A stretch of 64,000 bases of DNA from G963668605 sp963668605 (GTDB lineage: Bacteria; Acidobacteriota; Terriglobia; Bryobacterales; Bryobacteraceae): contig OY764903.1 in assembly GCA_963668605.1 (NCBI GenBank), forward strand, positions 2,356,001-2,420,000. Reading direction: 5' to 3'. The stretch's first letter is position 1. Every line of letters starts with the position of its first letter. The notes beneath the pieces were generated by a model, which was not told where the DNA came from, did no database searches, and saw only the letters and a list, made by a program, of their open reading frames with translations. This document shows, one piece after another, positions 51,071 to 58,206 of this stretch. A program made the position numbers and the translations under genes.

Positions 51071-52357
51071 TTAGGAGCCTCCCGCGTAATCGCTCTCCTG
51101 CCAGCGCCTGCGTTCAAACCCACTCCCGCGAAACGAGCCTAACACCGGCGGGATCAGCAGCACAATCGCGGCAAGCCAGAAAAACAGATTCACCGGGACG
51201 TCGCGCCGCACCTGGATCGCATAGTTAACTCCATGGCCGCCCACGCTGGACGCTTCCATCTCCGGCTCGACCCGCATGTAGTACTTGCCGGAAGGCACCG
51301 ACGGAATCGTCACCGTGTCGCTCGCCTTGCCCTCGCTCCAGCTTCCATCGCTGTCGCTGCCGGAATAGTAACTCACCTCACGGCCGAAATCGTAAGCCTG
51401 GCCGGTGTCCTGGTTAATCAGCGCCATGTTGAAGAACGCCGAGTTGTTCGCGAGGTCGGTTTTCACGCTGACCTCCACGTTTGAGGTGCGGCCCTTCAAC
51501 TCAAAAGGCTCCGTCACGAAAGAGGCCTCACCCTTGGTCAACGGACTGAAGCTGTACGACCGATCAAAGACCTTCTCCTGGCGCGCCGTCATGAAGAACG
51601 CCATCATCATGCCGAACAGGATCACGTTGAGCAGAAGCCACGTCTTCCAACGAGAACCGGCATTGGTGGTTTTCGGCGCGGGCTGATTCGCGTAGACGCC
51701 CTCGGGCCGCGGCGGCGGTTCCTTGATTTGAAACCACTGGTAGACCTCGCGTCCTTCCACGTACTCGCCGAGCGACCAGTTGGCCTCGCCCTCGGTCAGT
51801 TCGAGCGAGAGCATTTTCGGCGGTGCGATGTAGTCCTGCACCTGGACCTGCTCACCGACCCGCACCTGCCAGGGAAACTCGCCCATCACGAAAACGGTCG
51901 AAGCGAACGCTGTCTGAAAGTGACGATAAAGTACGCCTTCGTAGCGCTTGGCCGGCCGCCCGCCGACGCTTGTATTCTCGGGCACTGCGCTGATCGTCTG
52001 TATGTAGTTCCAGTGGCCGTCGTACTGCGTCACATAGCGGAAGCCCTTGAAGGGGTTGACGAGCAGATATTCATGCCATTCGTAGGGCTGCTCGTCGACC
52101 ACGATGCGTCGCACCTGAAAGCCGATCACCTCGAAGTCCTCGCCGCGCACCTTGCCGCGATACCCGAGTGGAAGCAGCGGCTGCGTACGCTCCTGCGCCT
52201 CGAACTTCTGCAGGATCACCAGTTCCGGGGTGGAAGCGTCGAGAATCGTGAGGCAGTTGATACAGACGACGTTGAGCGTCCGCGCATAGCCGCGAACCTC
52301 AACCCCGCCCCCGCAGTTGGGGCACGTAAGCGATTTGACCTGGGCGGTAACGGCCAT
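51071..52357 (-). CDS. DUF4178 protein, long form, with zinc ribbon and membrane segments
   Basis: 428-residue protein. A zinc ribbon at the N-terminus has Cys12, Cys15, Cys32 and Cys35 (CPNCGG, CINC). The DUF4178 domain follows (about 50-190; LGYRGKVRGEDFEVIGFQVRR, EWHEYLLVNPFKGFRYV). A membrane helix (about 237-258, WLLLNVILFGMMMAF) leads to an extracytoplasmic beta-sandwich-like region and a last helix near 395-412 (LFFWLAAIVLLIPPVLGSF). It heads the second transcription unit, 24 bases after an ECF-type promoter at 52382-52410. DUF4178 is of unknown function; a second, short member is at 53147. Together they may bridge membrane sensing and polyamine chemistry. Confidence 0.9.
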   Translation of the reverse strand: MAVTAQVKSLTCPNCGGGVEVRGYARTLNVVCINCLTILDASTPELVILQKFEAQERTQPLLPLGYRGKVRGEDFEVIGFQVRRIVVDEQPYEWHEYLLVNPFKGFRYVTQYDGHWNYIQTISAVPENTSVGGRPAKRYEGVLYRHFQTAFASTVFVMGEFPWQVRVGEQVQVQDYIAPPKMLSLELTEGEANWSLGEYVEGREVYQWFQIKEPPPRPEGVYANQPAPKTTNAGSRWKTWLLLNVILFGMMMAFFMTARQEKVFDRSYSFSPLTKGEASFVTEPFELKGRTSNVEVSVKTDLANNSAFFNMALINQDTGQAYDFGREVSYYSGSDSDGSWSEGKASDTVTIPSVPSGKYYMRVEPEMEASSVGGHGVNYAIQVRRDVPVNLFFWLAAIVLLIPPVLGSFRGSGFERRRWQESDYAGGS

Positions 52358-52381
52358 TGTCAGTGTTTGGTCTTCGGAACG

Positions 52382-52410
52382 ATTATACGCAAATGGAGAA
52401 GCATTGTTCC
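52382..52410 (-). promoter_or_regulatory. ECF-type promoter of the DUF4178/DUF350/speE unit
   Basis: On the minus strand, GGAACA (52410-52405), then 15 bases, then CGTATAATC. GGAAC-N16-CGTA is the general form of ECF sigma promoters; TATAAT also fits a housekeeping -10, but the -35 does not. The same sequence with the same spacing precedes the SPFH gene. Confidence 0.65.
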
Positions 52411-52427
52411 GGGAGACTGCATGGCTC

Positions 52428-52844
52428 TCATGGGCAGAGCGTCAATTTCGGGTACGCCTGTTTGTAGCGGCCTGGGTCGAGCGTCAATAAGCGGTCCGCC
52501 CGCAAGGAGGCATGCGCTCCAATTAGGAAATCAACCAGCAACCGTTTTGGATTTCCGTCTTTTGAACGGCGGCGGCGCTCGGCATAACTCGCGAATCCCG
52601 ATCCAGCGAGCCGCCAAATGGTCGCGTCCATCTCGAATTCAATGTCAATGCCGGTGTCTTCAAGAAAGGACTCCACAAACTCCGGCGCCACCTTTGGGTG
52701 GGCCAGCAACTCCGCGTAAGCCGCGGGGCAAATGACGAGACCGCCTCCCCGGCGCGCTCGGCGTAACAACTCGGCCATGCTTACCGCCGATGATTCGCGT
52801 GACCACAGCGCCGAGATCACGTTGGCGTCAACCGCAGTGCGCAC
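52428..52844 (-). CDS. PIN domain toxin (VapC-like), second pair
   Basis: 138-residue PIN protein: Asp6 region VDANVISALW, Glu in CPAAYAELLAHP, then LLVDFLIGAHA with the third acidic residue and LLTLDPGRY with the fourth. It would act as an endoribonuclease restrained by the AbrB-type protein encoded just upstream. Start is GTG at 52844, sharing one base with the antitoxin stop (TAGTG). The gene ends 18 bases short of the promoter for the DUF4178 unit, so the pair is inserted exactly between the two halves of the polyamine-linked locus. Confidence 0.9.
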   Translation of the reverse strand: MRTAVDANVISALWSRESSAVSMAELLRRARRGGGLVICPAAYAELLAHPKVAPEFVESFLEDTGIDIEFEMDATIWRLAGSGFASYAERRRRSKDGNPKRLLVDFLIGAHASLRADRLLTLDPGRYKQAYPKLTLCP

Positions 52845-53095
52845 TAACCCTCTTTCTCTTCGTCACGGAGGTCCGCGATCCAGGCGTTGATCTCTTTCAC
52901 TCCGCCGGGAAACGTGCCGAGCACACCGATGTACTTGGCGAACGGGTTGTCCTCGCTGCGCGCCGGGCGAATGACGGTCTTGCCGTCTTTGTCGTCAAAC
53001 TCCACGCGATCTCCGCGCTTTAGCCCGAGCCGGGTTCGGATTTTAAGCGGAATCGTGATCTGCCCTTTGCTGCTGACAGTAGCCGTAGCCTTCAT
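52844..53095 (-). CDS. AbrB/MazE-type antitoxin
   Basis: 83-residue swapped-hairpin AbrB-fold protein: ATVSSKGQITIPLKIRTRLGLKRGDRVEF at residues 4-32, the standard DNA-binding unit. The C-terminal half contains the toxin-binding region (FAKYIGVLGTFPGGVKEINAW). AAGGAGGGC lies upstream of the ATG at 53095, so it is well translated. It is paired with the PIN toxin gene, overlapping by one base. It is 51 bases after the short DUF4178 gene. Confidence 0.92.
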   Translation of the reverse strand: MKATATVSSKGQITIPLKIRTRLGLKRGDRVEFDDKDGKTVIRPARSEDNPFAKYIGVLGTFPGGVKEINAWIADLRDEEKEG

Positions 53096-53146
53096 TCTTA
53101 CTTGCCCTCCTTACTGTAAGGATAGCACTCCAGGAAGAAAAGATCG

Positions 53147-53782
53147 CTACCATCCCGCGATCTCCCGCAGGTTCTTCAACTTCAGTGCATCGAAATCCAA
53201 GCATTCACCGAGGTAAAGCAACGCCGGCTCCTCACTATAATCGATCGTTCCGAAGCGGGCATCCTTCGTGCGCAAGTCGGCAAACAGCACATCCGATTTA
53301 TCCCAATACTCGAAGGGCAATTCGCCCTGCACGCCGGCGTAATGCGCGCGCGTCAGCGTGGACGCGATATACAACGCACCGTTCCAATGAAATTCGGCGC
53401 CGCGTGAAATCTGCTCCTGCGGCGGCAGCGGCGTCGGCGGAGGCGTAAGGAACGACACGGCGTATTCGGCCTGCGCGTCGGACAGCCATCCGCTGCTCCC
53501 GTCGTTGAATAGACAATGCCACTCGTTCCAGCCGCCCAACTCGTACTCATAAAGAATGCGGCCTACAACCTGAAACGAGCGGTTGCGGTAGACGCCCTCC
53601 GTCAGAATCTGAATCGGCGAAACATCGGGAGGCAGATCGGCGACGACGCCCACTTTTTCGAGATCGACGTCGCGCCGCACTAGAATCGACTTGCAGAATT
53701 CGCAGGTCGTCTGCACCGCGCTCGACCAGAGAAACTTCACCGGCGCGCCGCAGTTCGGACAACTGGTCGAAGGTTGGCTCAT
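53147..53782 (-). CDS. DUF4178 protein, short form, with zinc ribbon
   Basis: 211-residue protein: zinc ribbon with Cys8, Cys11, Cys27, Cys30 (CPNCGAP, CEFC), followed by a DUF4178 domain (about 55-200; LTEGVYRNRSFQVVGRILYEYELGGWNEWHCLF). No membrane segment, so probably cytoplasmic. It overlaps the speD stop by four bases (ATGA), giving a tightly coupled SPFH-speD-DUF4178 unit. It is related to the N-terminal half of the long DUF4178 protein at 51071, suggesting duplication. Function unknown. Confidence 0.9.
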   Translation of the reverse strand: MSQPSTSCPNCGAPVKFLWSSAVQTTCEFCKSILVRRDVDLEKVGVVADLPPDVSPIQILTEGVYRNRSFQVVGRILYEYELGGWNEWHCLFNDGSSGWLSDAQAEYAVSFLTPPPTPLPPQEQISRGAEFHWNGALYIASTLTRAHYAGVQGELPFEYWDKSDVLFADLRTKDARFGTIDYSEEPALLYLGECLDFDALKLKNLREIAGW

Positions 53783-54144
53783 GTCTGGTCCTTGTAAGGC
53801 CGCGCCAAACGGCGGACATGTACGGCGCGAGCGCCGAACTCGCGCTCAAGATACGAGTTGAAGTCCCAATCCGCGCGCTGGCGGCAACAGAAAAGGTTGA
53901 GGCACAGCGATCCGAATTCGGGAAAGGTATGGCAGGCGAGGTGCGACTCGGCCAGCAGGCTGACGCCCGTCACGCCGCCCTCGCCGGGAAACTTGTGCCA
54001 GTGTGCATCGCCCACCGGATGCAGATCGAGATCTGCCTGCAAGCGTGCAAAAAGTTGCTTGACGGCCACGAGCGAACGCAACGCGTCGGCGTCGCAGCCA
54101 TGCGCCTCCACGAGCCACTCGCAGCCCTGAGTCTCTTCCGTCAC
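53779..54144 (-). CDS. speD: S-adenosylmethionine decarboxylase proenzyme
   Basis: 121-residue AdoMetDC of the short prokaryotic (SpeH-like) class, producing decarboxylated SAM for aminopropyl transfer. The self-cleavage site is LLAESHLACHTFPE: cleavage before Ser67 would give the pyruvoyl group; the position matches family enzymes (about residue 63-68). His68 and Cys/His72 region are conserved. I use the GTG at 54144, two bases after the SPFH stop, since this gives the normal family N-terminus; an ATG at 54210 would overlap the upstream gene by 63 bases. Its partner aminopropyltransferase is in the other unit of the locus. Confidence 0.93.
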   Translation of the reverse strand: MTEETQGCEWLVEAHGCDADALRSLVAVKQLFARLQADLDLHPVGDAHWHKFPGEGGVTGVSLLAESHLACHTFPEFGSLCLNLFCCRQRADWDFNSYLEREFGARAVHVRRLARPYKDQT

Positions 54145-54146
54145 GG

Positions 54147-55157
54147 TTATTGTTGTGACGCTCCGCACTCCGGGCAGAACTTCGCCTTTTTCGCGATCGA
54201 CTTGCCGCACTCCAGACAGAACTTGACTTCGCCGGCAGCCGCAACCGGTGCCGCCGCTACGGGGGCGGCCGGTGTCGGAGGTGCGGGTTCGGGAGCGGCC
54301 GGCTTCATCGCACCCATCATCTGCTGCGCCATGACCATGCCTGCGCCGAGTCCGGCGCCGATACCCGCCGCGCCACCGCCCTCATTTGCCGCGGCGATCG
54401 GCATCGACTGCGCCACCTGGAACTGCGTGTAGCGGCCCATGTCGCCCACCATGTTCATCCCGATGCGCTGGTCGAGCAGCTTCTGCAACTCTTCCGGCAA
54501 CGAGAGGTTTTCGACGACGAAGGTATCCAGCGACAGCCCGAGTTCGGCAAACGAAGGCTTCATGTGCTCGGCGATCTTCGCGCCGAGTTCCACCTGATTG
54601 GCTGCCATGTCGAGAAACGGCACTTGGCTTTCGGCGAACGTATCGGACATGCGGCCCACGATTGTGTTGCGCAGTTGTCCTTCGATTTCACCTACGGTGT
54701 ACACTTCGCGCGTGCCGCTGATCTTGGTGTGGAAGGCCTTCGGGTCGCTGATGTGCCAGGAGTAGATGCCGAAAGCGCGCACGCGCACCGCGCCGAAATC
54801 CTTGTCGCGGATCGTGATCGGCTGCACAGTGCCCCAGCGCTGGTTCACCTGCATGCGCGTGGAGAAAAAGTAGACGTCGGATTTGAACGGGGACTGAAAC
54901 AACTTGTCCCAATTCATCAGGTTGGTAAGCAGCGGCAAGGTCTGCGTATTGAGCGTGTAAAGCCCCGGGCCGAACGTGTCGGCCATACGCCCCTCGTTGA
55001 CGAAGCCCGCCATCTGCGATTCGCGGACGGTAAGCTTTGCGCCGTTCTGTATCTCCATGTCCTGCATCGGGAAGCGGTATGCGAGCAAACCGTCTTCAGG
55101 CTCAGTCCAGTGGATTACATCAATGAACTGCTTCTTCAGGAAATCTCGGAGTGCCAT
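54147..55157 (-). CDS. SPFH domain protein with C-terminal zinc ribbon (YdjI-like)
   Basis: 336-residue SPFH/band-7-type protein of the YdjI (so-called virion core protein) group. The N-terminus (ALRDFLKKQFIDVIHW) leads into the SPFH fold (about 30-230). A Gly/Ala/Met-rich segment (GIGAGLGAGMVMAQQMMG) and an Ala/Pro linker follow, then a zinc ribbon of two CxxC pairs (CLECGKS, CPECGA) at the end. In Bacillus subtilis the ydjFGHI operon with PspA is driven by the ECF factor SigW, so an envelope-stress role is a fair inference. The start is ATG at 55157 with GAGGA just upstream. A promoter with the ECF pattern precedes it. Confidence 0.92.
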   Translation of the reverse strand: MALRDFLKKQFIDVIHWTEPEDGLLAYRFPMQDMEIQNGAKLTVRESQMAGFVNEGRMADTFGPGLYTLNTQTLPLLTNLMNWDKLFQSPFKSDVYFFSTRMQVNQRWGTVQPITIRDKDFGAVRVRAFGIYSWHISDPKAFHTKISGTREVYTVGEIEGQLRNTIVGRMSDTFAESQVPFLDMAANQVELGAKIAEHMKPSFAELGLSLDTFVVENLSLPEELQKLLDQRIGMNMVGDMGRYTQFQVAQSMPIAAANEGGGAAGIGAGLGAGMVMAQQMMGAMKPAAPEPAPPTPAAPVAAAPVAAAGEVKFCLECGKSIAKKAKFCPECGASQQ

Positions 55158-55171
55158 GTGTCCTCGCAATG

Positions 55172-55200
55172 ATTATACGCAGCATTGCCTGGAATGTTCC
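55172..55200 (-). promoter_or_regulatory. ECF-type promoter of the SPFH-speD-DUF4178 unit
   Basis: On the minus strand GGAACA (55200-55195), 15 bases, then CGTATAATC, identical in both boxes and spacing to the element at 52382-52410. The -10 ends 14 bases before the ATG, leaving a very short leader that still holds GAGGA. Confidence 0.65.
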
Positions 55201-55229
55201 CACTCTCTTCGTGGTAGGATGCGTGTTTT

Positions 55230-56000
55230 ATGAACATATTCTCTCTCTCGGGCAAAACTGCTTTCGTCGCGGGAGCCAGCCGCGGCATCGGATTGGCCAT
55301 CGCGGAAGGGGTGGCGCGGGCCGGCGCCGATACGATTCTGGCTTCGCGCAACATCGAGGCCCTCGAACAAAACGCCGCGCGCTTACGCGACGAAGGATGC
55401 AAGGCGCGCGCCGTGCGTCTCGACGTCTGCGACCCCGCTTCGATTCGCGAGGCCGTCGAGGCCGTTCCGGACATCGACATCCTGCACTGCGTCAGCGGCG
55501 TGAATACCCGCAAGCACTTCGAGGATTTTGACCGCAAGGATTTTGACTACATCCTCGGGACCAACCTTGTGGGCATCGCCGAAGTGGTGCAAGCGGTCGG
55601 CCGGCAGATGATCGCACGCGGCAAGGGCGGCAAGATCGTCAACATCGGCAGCATGACCACGATTCGCGGCGTACCCTACGTCGGCGCCTACGCGCTCTCG
55701 AAGAGCGGCATCGGAGGCTTGACACGGACACTCGCGGTAGAGTGGGCCAAATACGGCATTCGCGTCAACTGCATCGCGCCGGGCTTCATTCTGACCGACC
55801 TCAACCGCCAGATGTGGCAGGACGAGACCCTGCTCGACTGGCTGCCGCGCGTGCAACCCAATCCGGTACTCGGCACACCCGCCGACGTCGCGCCGCTCGC
55901 CGTGTTTCTTTCCTGCGACGGCTCCAATTACATCAGCGGGCAGGTGATCGCCATAGATGGTGCGCTGAGCAATGCGGTGAATTGGCCGTTTGAGCCGTAA
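55230..56000 (+). CDS. SDR family oxidoreductase
   Basis: 256-residue classical short-chain dehydrogenase. NAD(P) motif AGASRGIGLAIA (about 15-26; the usual TG is AG), active-site Ser in NIGSMTT, and YxxxK as YALSK, followed by IRVNCIAPGFILTDLNRQMW. The ending (GQVIAIDGALSNAVNWPFEP) fits gluconate 5-dehydrogenase or 2-deoxy-D-gluconate 3-dehydrogenase-like SDRs, so a sugar-acid substrate is likely. It is divergent from the SPFH gene. A TAGGAT box ends nine bases before the ATG, so the transcript may be nearly leaderless. Hairpins follow at 56015-56050. Confidence 0.92.
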   Translation: MNIFSLSGKTAFVAGASRGIGLAIAEGVARAGADTILASRNIEALEQNAARLRDEGCKARAVRLDVCDPASIREAVEAVPDIDILHCVSGVNTRKHFEDFDRKDFDYILGTNLVGIAEVVQAVGRQMIARGKGGKIVNIGSMTTIRGVPYVGAYALSKSGIGGLTRTLAVEWAKYGIRVNCIAPGFILTDLNRQMWQDETLLDWLPRVQPNPVLGTPADVAPLAVFLSCDGSNYISGQVIAIDGALSNAVNWPFEP

Positions 56001-56014
56001 GCCCAGACCGGAGG

Positions 56015-56050
56015 GCGTTCCCCCTGGAACGCAACCGGCCCCCCGGCCGG
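56015..56050 (+). terminator. Double hairpin after the SDR gene
   Basis: GCGTTCC/GGAACGC (56015-56021, 56026-56032), then CCGGCC/GGCCGG (56035-56040, 56045-56050) followed by CTTCACTTTT, a plausible terminator tail. Confidence 0.55.
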
Positions 56051-56122
56051 CTTCACTTTTCGGCAAGACCGGCTGCTGGGCGCTGCCCGAGGGCGTCAAG
56101 CCGTGTTGAGTAGAGGACCTGC

Positions 56123-56128
56123 TAAAAT
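56123..56128 (+). promoter_or_regulatory. -10 element giving a leaderless start on lpd
   Basis: TAAAAT ends seven bases before the ATG at 56136, the same geometry as both FkbM genes. No Shine-Dalgarno sequence precedes the ATG. Confidence 0.4.
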
Positions 56129-56135
56129 CTTAGAA

Positions 56136-57530
56136 ATGTCCTACGATCTTGTGATCATCGGCAGTGGCCCGGGGGGCTACTCTGCCGCAGTCCGCGCCGG
56201 GCAATATGGGCTCAAGACTGCATTGATTGAAAAGAGTCCGAAGCTGGGCGGTACGTGTCTGCATGTCGGCTGCATCCCGACCAAAGCCCTGCTGCATACA
56301 GCGGAGCTGTGGATGCATTTCCAGCATCCCGAAGAGGAAGGCATCTCCTGCGAAAACGCGAAGCTCGATTTGGGCCGCGTCATCGACCGCAAGAACAAAA
56401 TCGTCACGAAACATGCCAAGGGCATCGAGTTCCTGATGAAGAAGAACAAGGTCGATTGGATCAAGGGCTTCGCAAAACTCAAGGGCAAAGGGCAGATCGA
56501 GGTCAGCGGCGGCGACGGCGTACAGATCATCGAGGCGAAGAACATTATCATCGCCACGGGATCGGAAGCACGCATGTTGCCCGGTTTGCAGCCGGACTCG
56601 AAGACGATCCTGACCAACATCGAGATCCTCGATCTCACGGCGATTCCCAAGACGATGACGATCATCGGAGCGGGCGCGGTGGGCGTGGAATTCGCCTCGA
56701 TCTTCCACCGTTTCGGCACAAAGGTGGTCGTGCTCGAGATGCTGCCGCGCGCCGTGCCTGTCGAAGACGAAGAGGTCTCCAAGGAACTCGAGCGCGTGTT
56801 CAAGAAATCCGGCATTCGCGTCGAGACAGGCGCCAAAGCGGAGAACATCCGCAAGACGGAATCCGGTATCGCGCTAAGCGTGAGACTGTCGAACGGCAAG
56901 ACCGAGGAACTCGAATCGGAAACGTTGCTGGTTGCCGTCGGACGCAAGCCGAACACTGAGAACATCGGCCTCGAAAACACAGCGGTCCAAGTGGACCGCG
57001 GCTTCCTCGTAGTCGACGAAAACCAGCAGACCGCCGAAGCGGGCGTCTATGCGATCGGTGATGTCGTCGCCGGAACGCCGCAACTGGCGCACGTCGCGAC
57101 AATGGAAGGCATGGTCGCCGTGGGCCACATCGCCGGTAAACCGATGCGCCCGATTCAGCGCAATCGCATTCCGGGCGCAACTTACACAGAACCGGGCATC
57201 GGCAGTGTCGGACTCACGGAGGCGCAGGCGCGCGCGCAAGGCAAACGGGTGAAAATTGGAAAGTTCCCGTTCATGGCCAACAGCAAAGCTACGATCAAAG
57301 GCAGCCACGACGGCTTCGTGAAGGTCGTCTCGGACGAACAATTCGGCGAGATTCTGGGCGTGCACATCATTGGACCCGAAGCCTACGAACTGATCGCCGA
57401 AGCCGTTTTGGCCATGGAAGCCGAGGCCACCGTGGATACGCTGACCTCCACAATCCACGCGCACCCCACATTGTCCGAAGCCGTAGGCGAGGCGTTCAAC
57501 GGCGTGTATGGACTTTCGATCAATGCGTAA
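56136..57530 (+). CDS. lpdA: Dihydrolipoyl dehydrogenase (E3)
   Basis: 464-residue flavoprotein disulfide reductase that reoxidises dihydrolipoyl groups of 2-oxo acid dehydrogenase complexes with NAD. FAD motif VIIGSGPGGYSAA (7-19), redox disulfide GGTCLHVGCIPTK with Cys41 and Cys46, NAD motif TIIGAGAVGVEFASIF, and the C-terminal acid-base motif HAHPTLSEA. The ATG at 56136 is chosen since the FAD motif begins right after it. The final bases overlap lipB by eight. Together with lipB and the E2 gene it forms a lipoate/2-oxo acid dehydrogenase operon lacking E1. Confidence 0.95.
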   Translation: MSYDLVIIGSGPGGYSAAVRAGQYGLKTALIEKSPKLGGTCLHVGCIPTKALLHTAELWMHFQHPEEEGISCENAKLDLGRVIDRKNKIVTKHAKGIEFLMKKNKVDWIKGFAKLKGKGQIEVSGGDGVQIIEAKNIIIATGSEARMLPGLQPDSKTILTNIEILDLTAIPKTMTIIGAGAVGVEFASIFHRFGTKVVVLEMLPRAVPVEDEEVSKELERVFKKSGIRVETGAKAENIRKTESGIALSVRLSNGKTEELESETLLVAVGRKPNTENIGLENTAVQVDRGFLVVDENQQTAEAGVYAIGDVVAGTPQLAHVATMEGMVAVGHIAGKPMRPIQRNRIPGATYTEPGIGSVGLTEAQARAQGKRVKIGKFPFMANSKATIKGSHDGFVKVVSDEQFGEILGVHIIGPEAYELIAEAVLAMEAEATVDTLTSTIHAHPTLSEAVGEAFNGVYGLSINA

Positions 57531-58206
57531 GTGCGAATATCGCGACCTGGGCCGCTTGGGATACGCCGAGGCGTTCGCCGTGCAGCAATCGCTGGTCGAG
57601 CAACGTAAGCGCGGCGAAATCCCCGATCAACTCCTGATCGTCGAGCATCCGCACGTGGTCACGATGGGCCGCAACGGACACATCGCCAACGTCCTGGCGC
57701 CGCCCGAAGTGCTCGAACGCAGCGGCATCGCGTTCCACGAAACGGATCGGGGCGGCGACGTCACCTATCACGGACCCGGTCAGTTGGTAGGCTATCCGAT
57801 TCTCGATTTGAAAGCGTGGCGGCGCGATGTGATTGCCTATGTGCGCGCCCTGGAACAGGCAATCATCGATGCGCTGGCGGATTTTGGCATCGAAGGCGGG
57901 CGCGACGAAAAGGCCACCGGAGTCTGGGTCGCCGGAAAAAAGATCTGTGCCATCGGCATTCACATCAGCCGCTGGGTCACGTCGCACGGTTTTGCGCTGA
58001 ATGTCGATACGGACCTGAGTTACTTTCAGTACATTGTTCCCTGCGGCCTGCCGCGTCCGGTAACATCAATGCGGCAGTTGGGATGCCCGGCGACGCGGCC
58101 GAAGGTGGCCGCCGCCGTCATCGGGCACTTCGCCCGCACGTTCGATCTGGAAATCGAAGAGATGGTTTTATCAAGCATGGTTTTACAAAGCGAGGAGATG
58201 CTATGA
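57523..58206 (+). CDS. lipB: Octanoyl-(acyl carrier protein):protein N-octanoyltransferase
   Basis: 227-residue LipB that transfers octanoyl groups from acyl carrier protein to lipoyl domains. Motifs RGGDVTYHGPGQLVGYPILD (about 76-95) and the acyl-thioester/lysine residues Lys140 (VAGKKICAIGIHIS) and Cys174 (VPCGL) are present. The start (ATG 57523) lies within the last codons of lpdA, eight bases overlapped, and its stop overlaps the E2 start as ATGA. It supplies octanoyl for the E2 lipoyl domain encoded next; the lipA radical SAM enzyme is not in the window. Confidence 0.95.
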   Translation: MRKCEYRDLGRLGYAEAFAVQQSLVEQRKRGEIPDQLLIVEHPHVVTMGRNGHIANVLAPPEVLERSGIAFHETDRGGDVTYHGPGQLVGYPILDLKAWRRDVIAYVRALEQAIIDALADFGIEGGRDEKATGVWVAGKKICAIGIHISRWVTSHGFALNVDTDLSYFQYIVPCGLPRPVTSMRQLGCPATRPKVAAAVIGHFARTFDLEIEEMVLSSMVLQSEEML

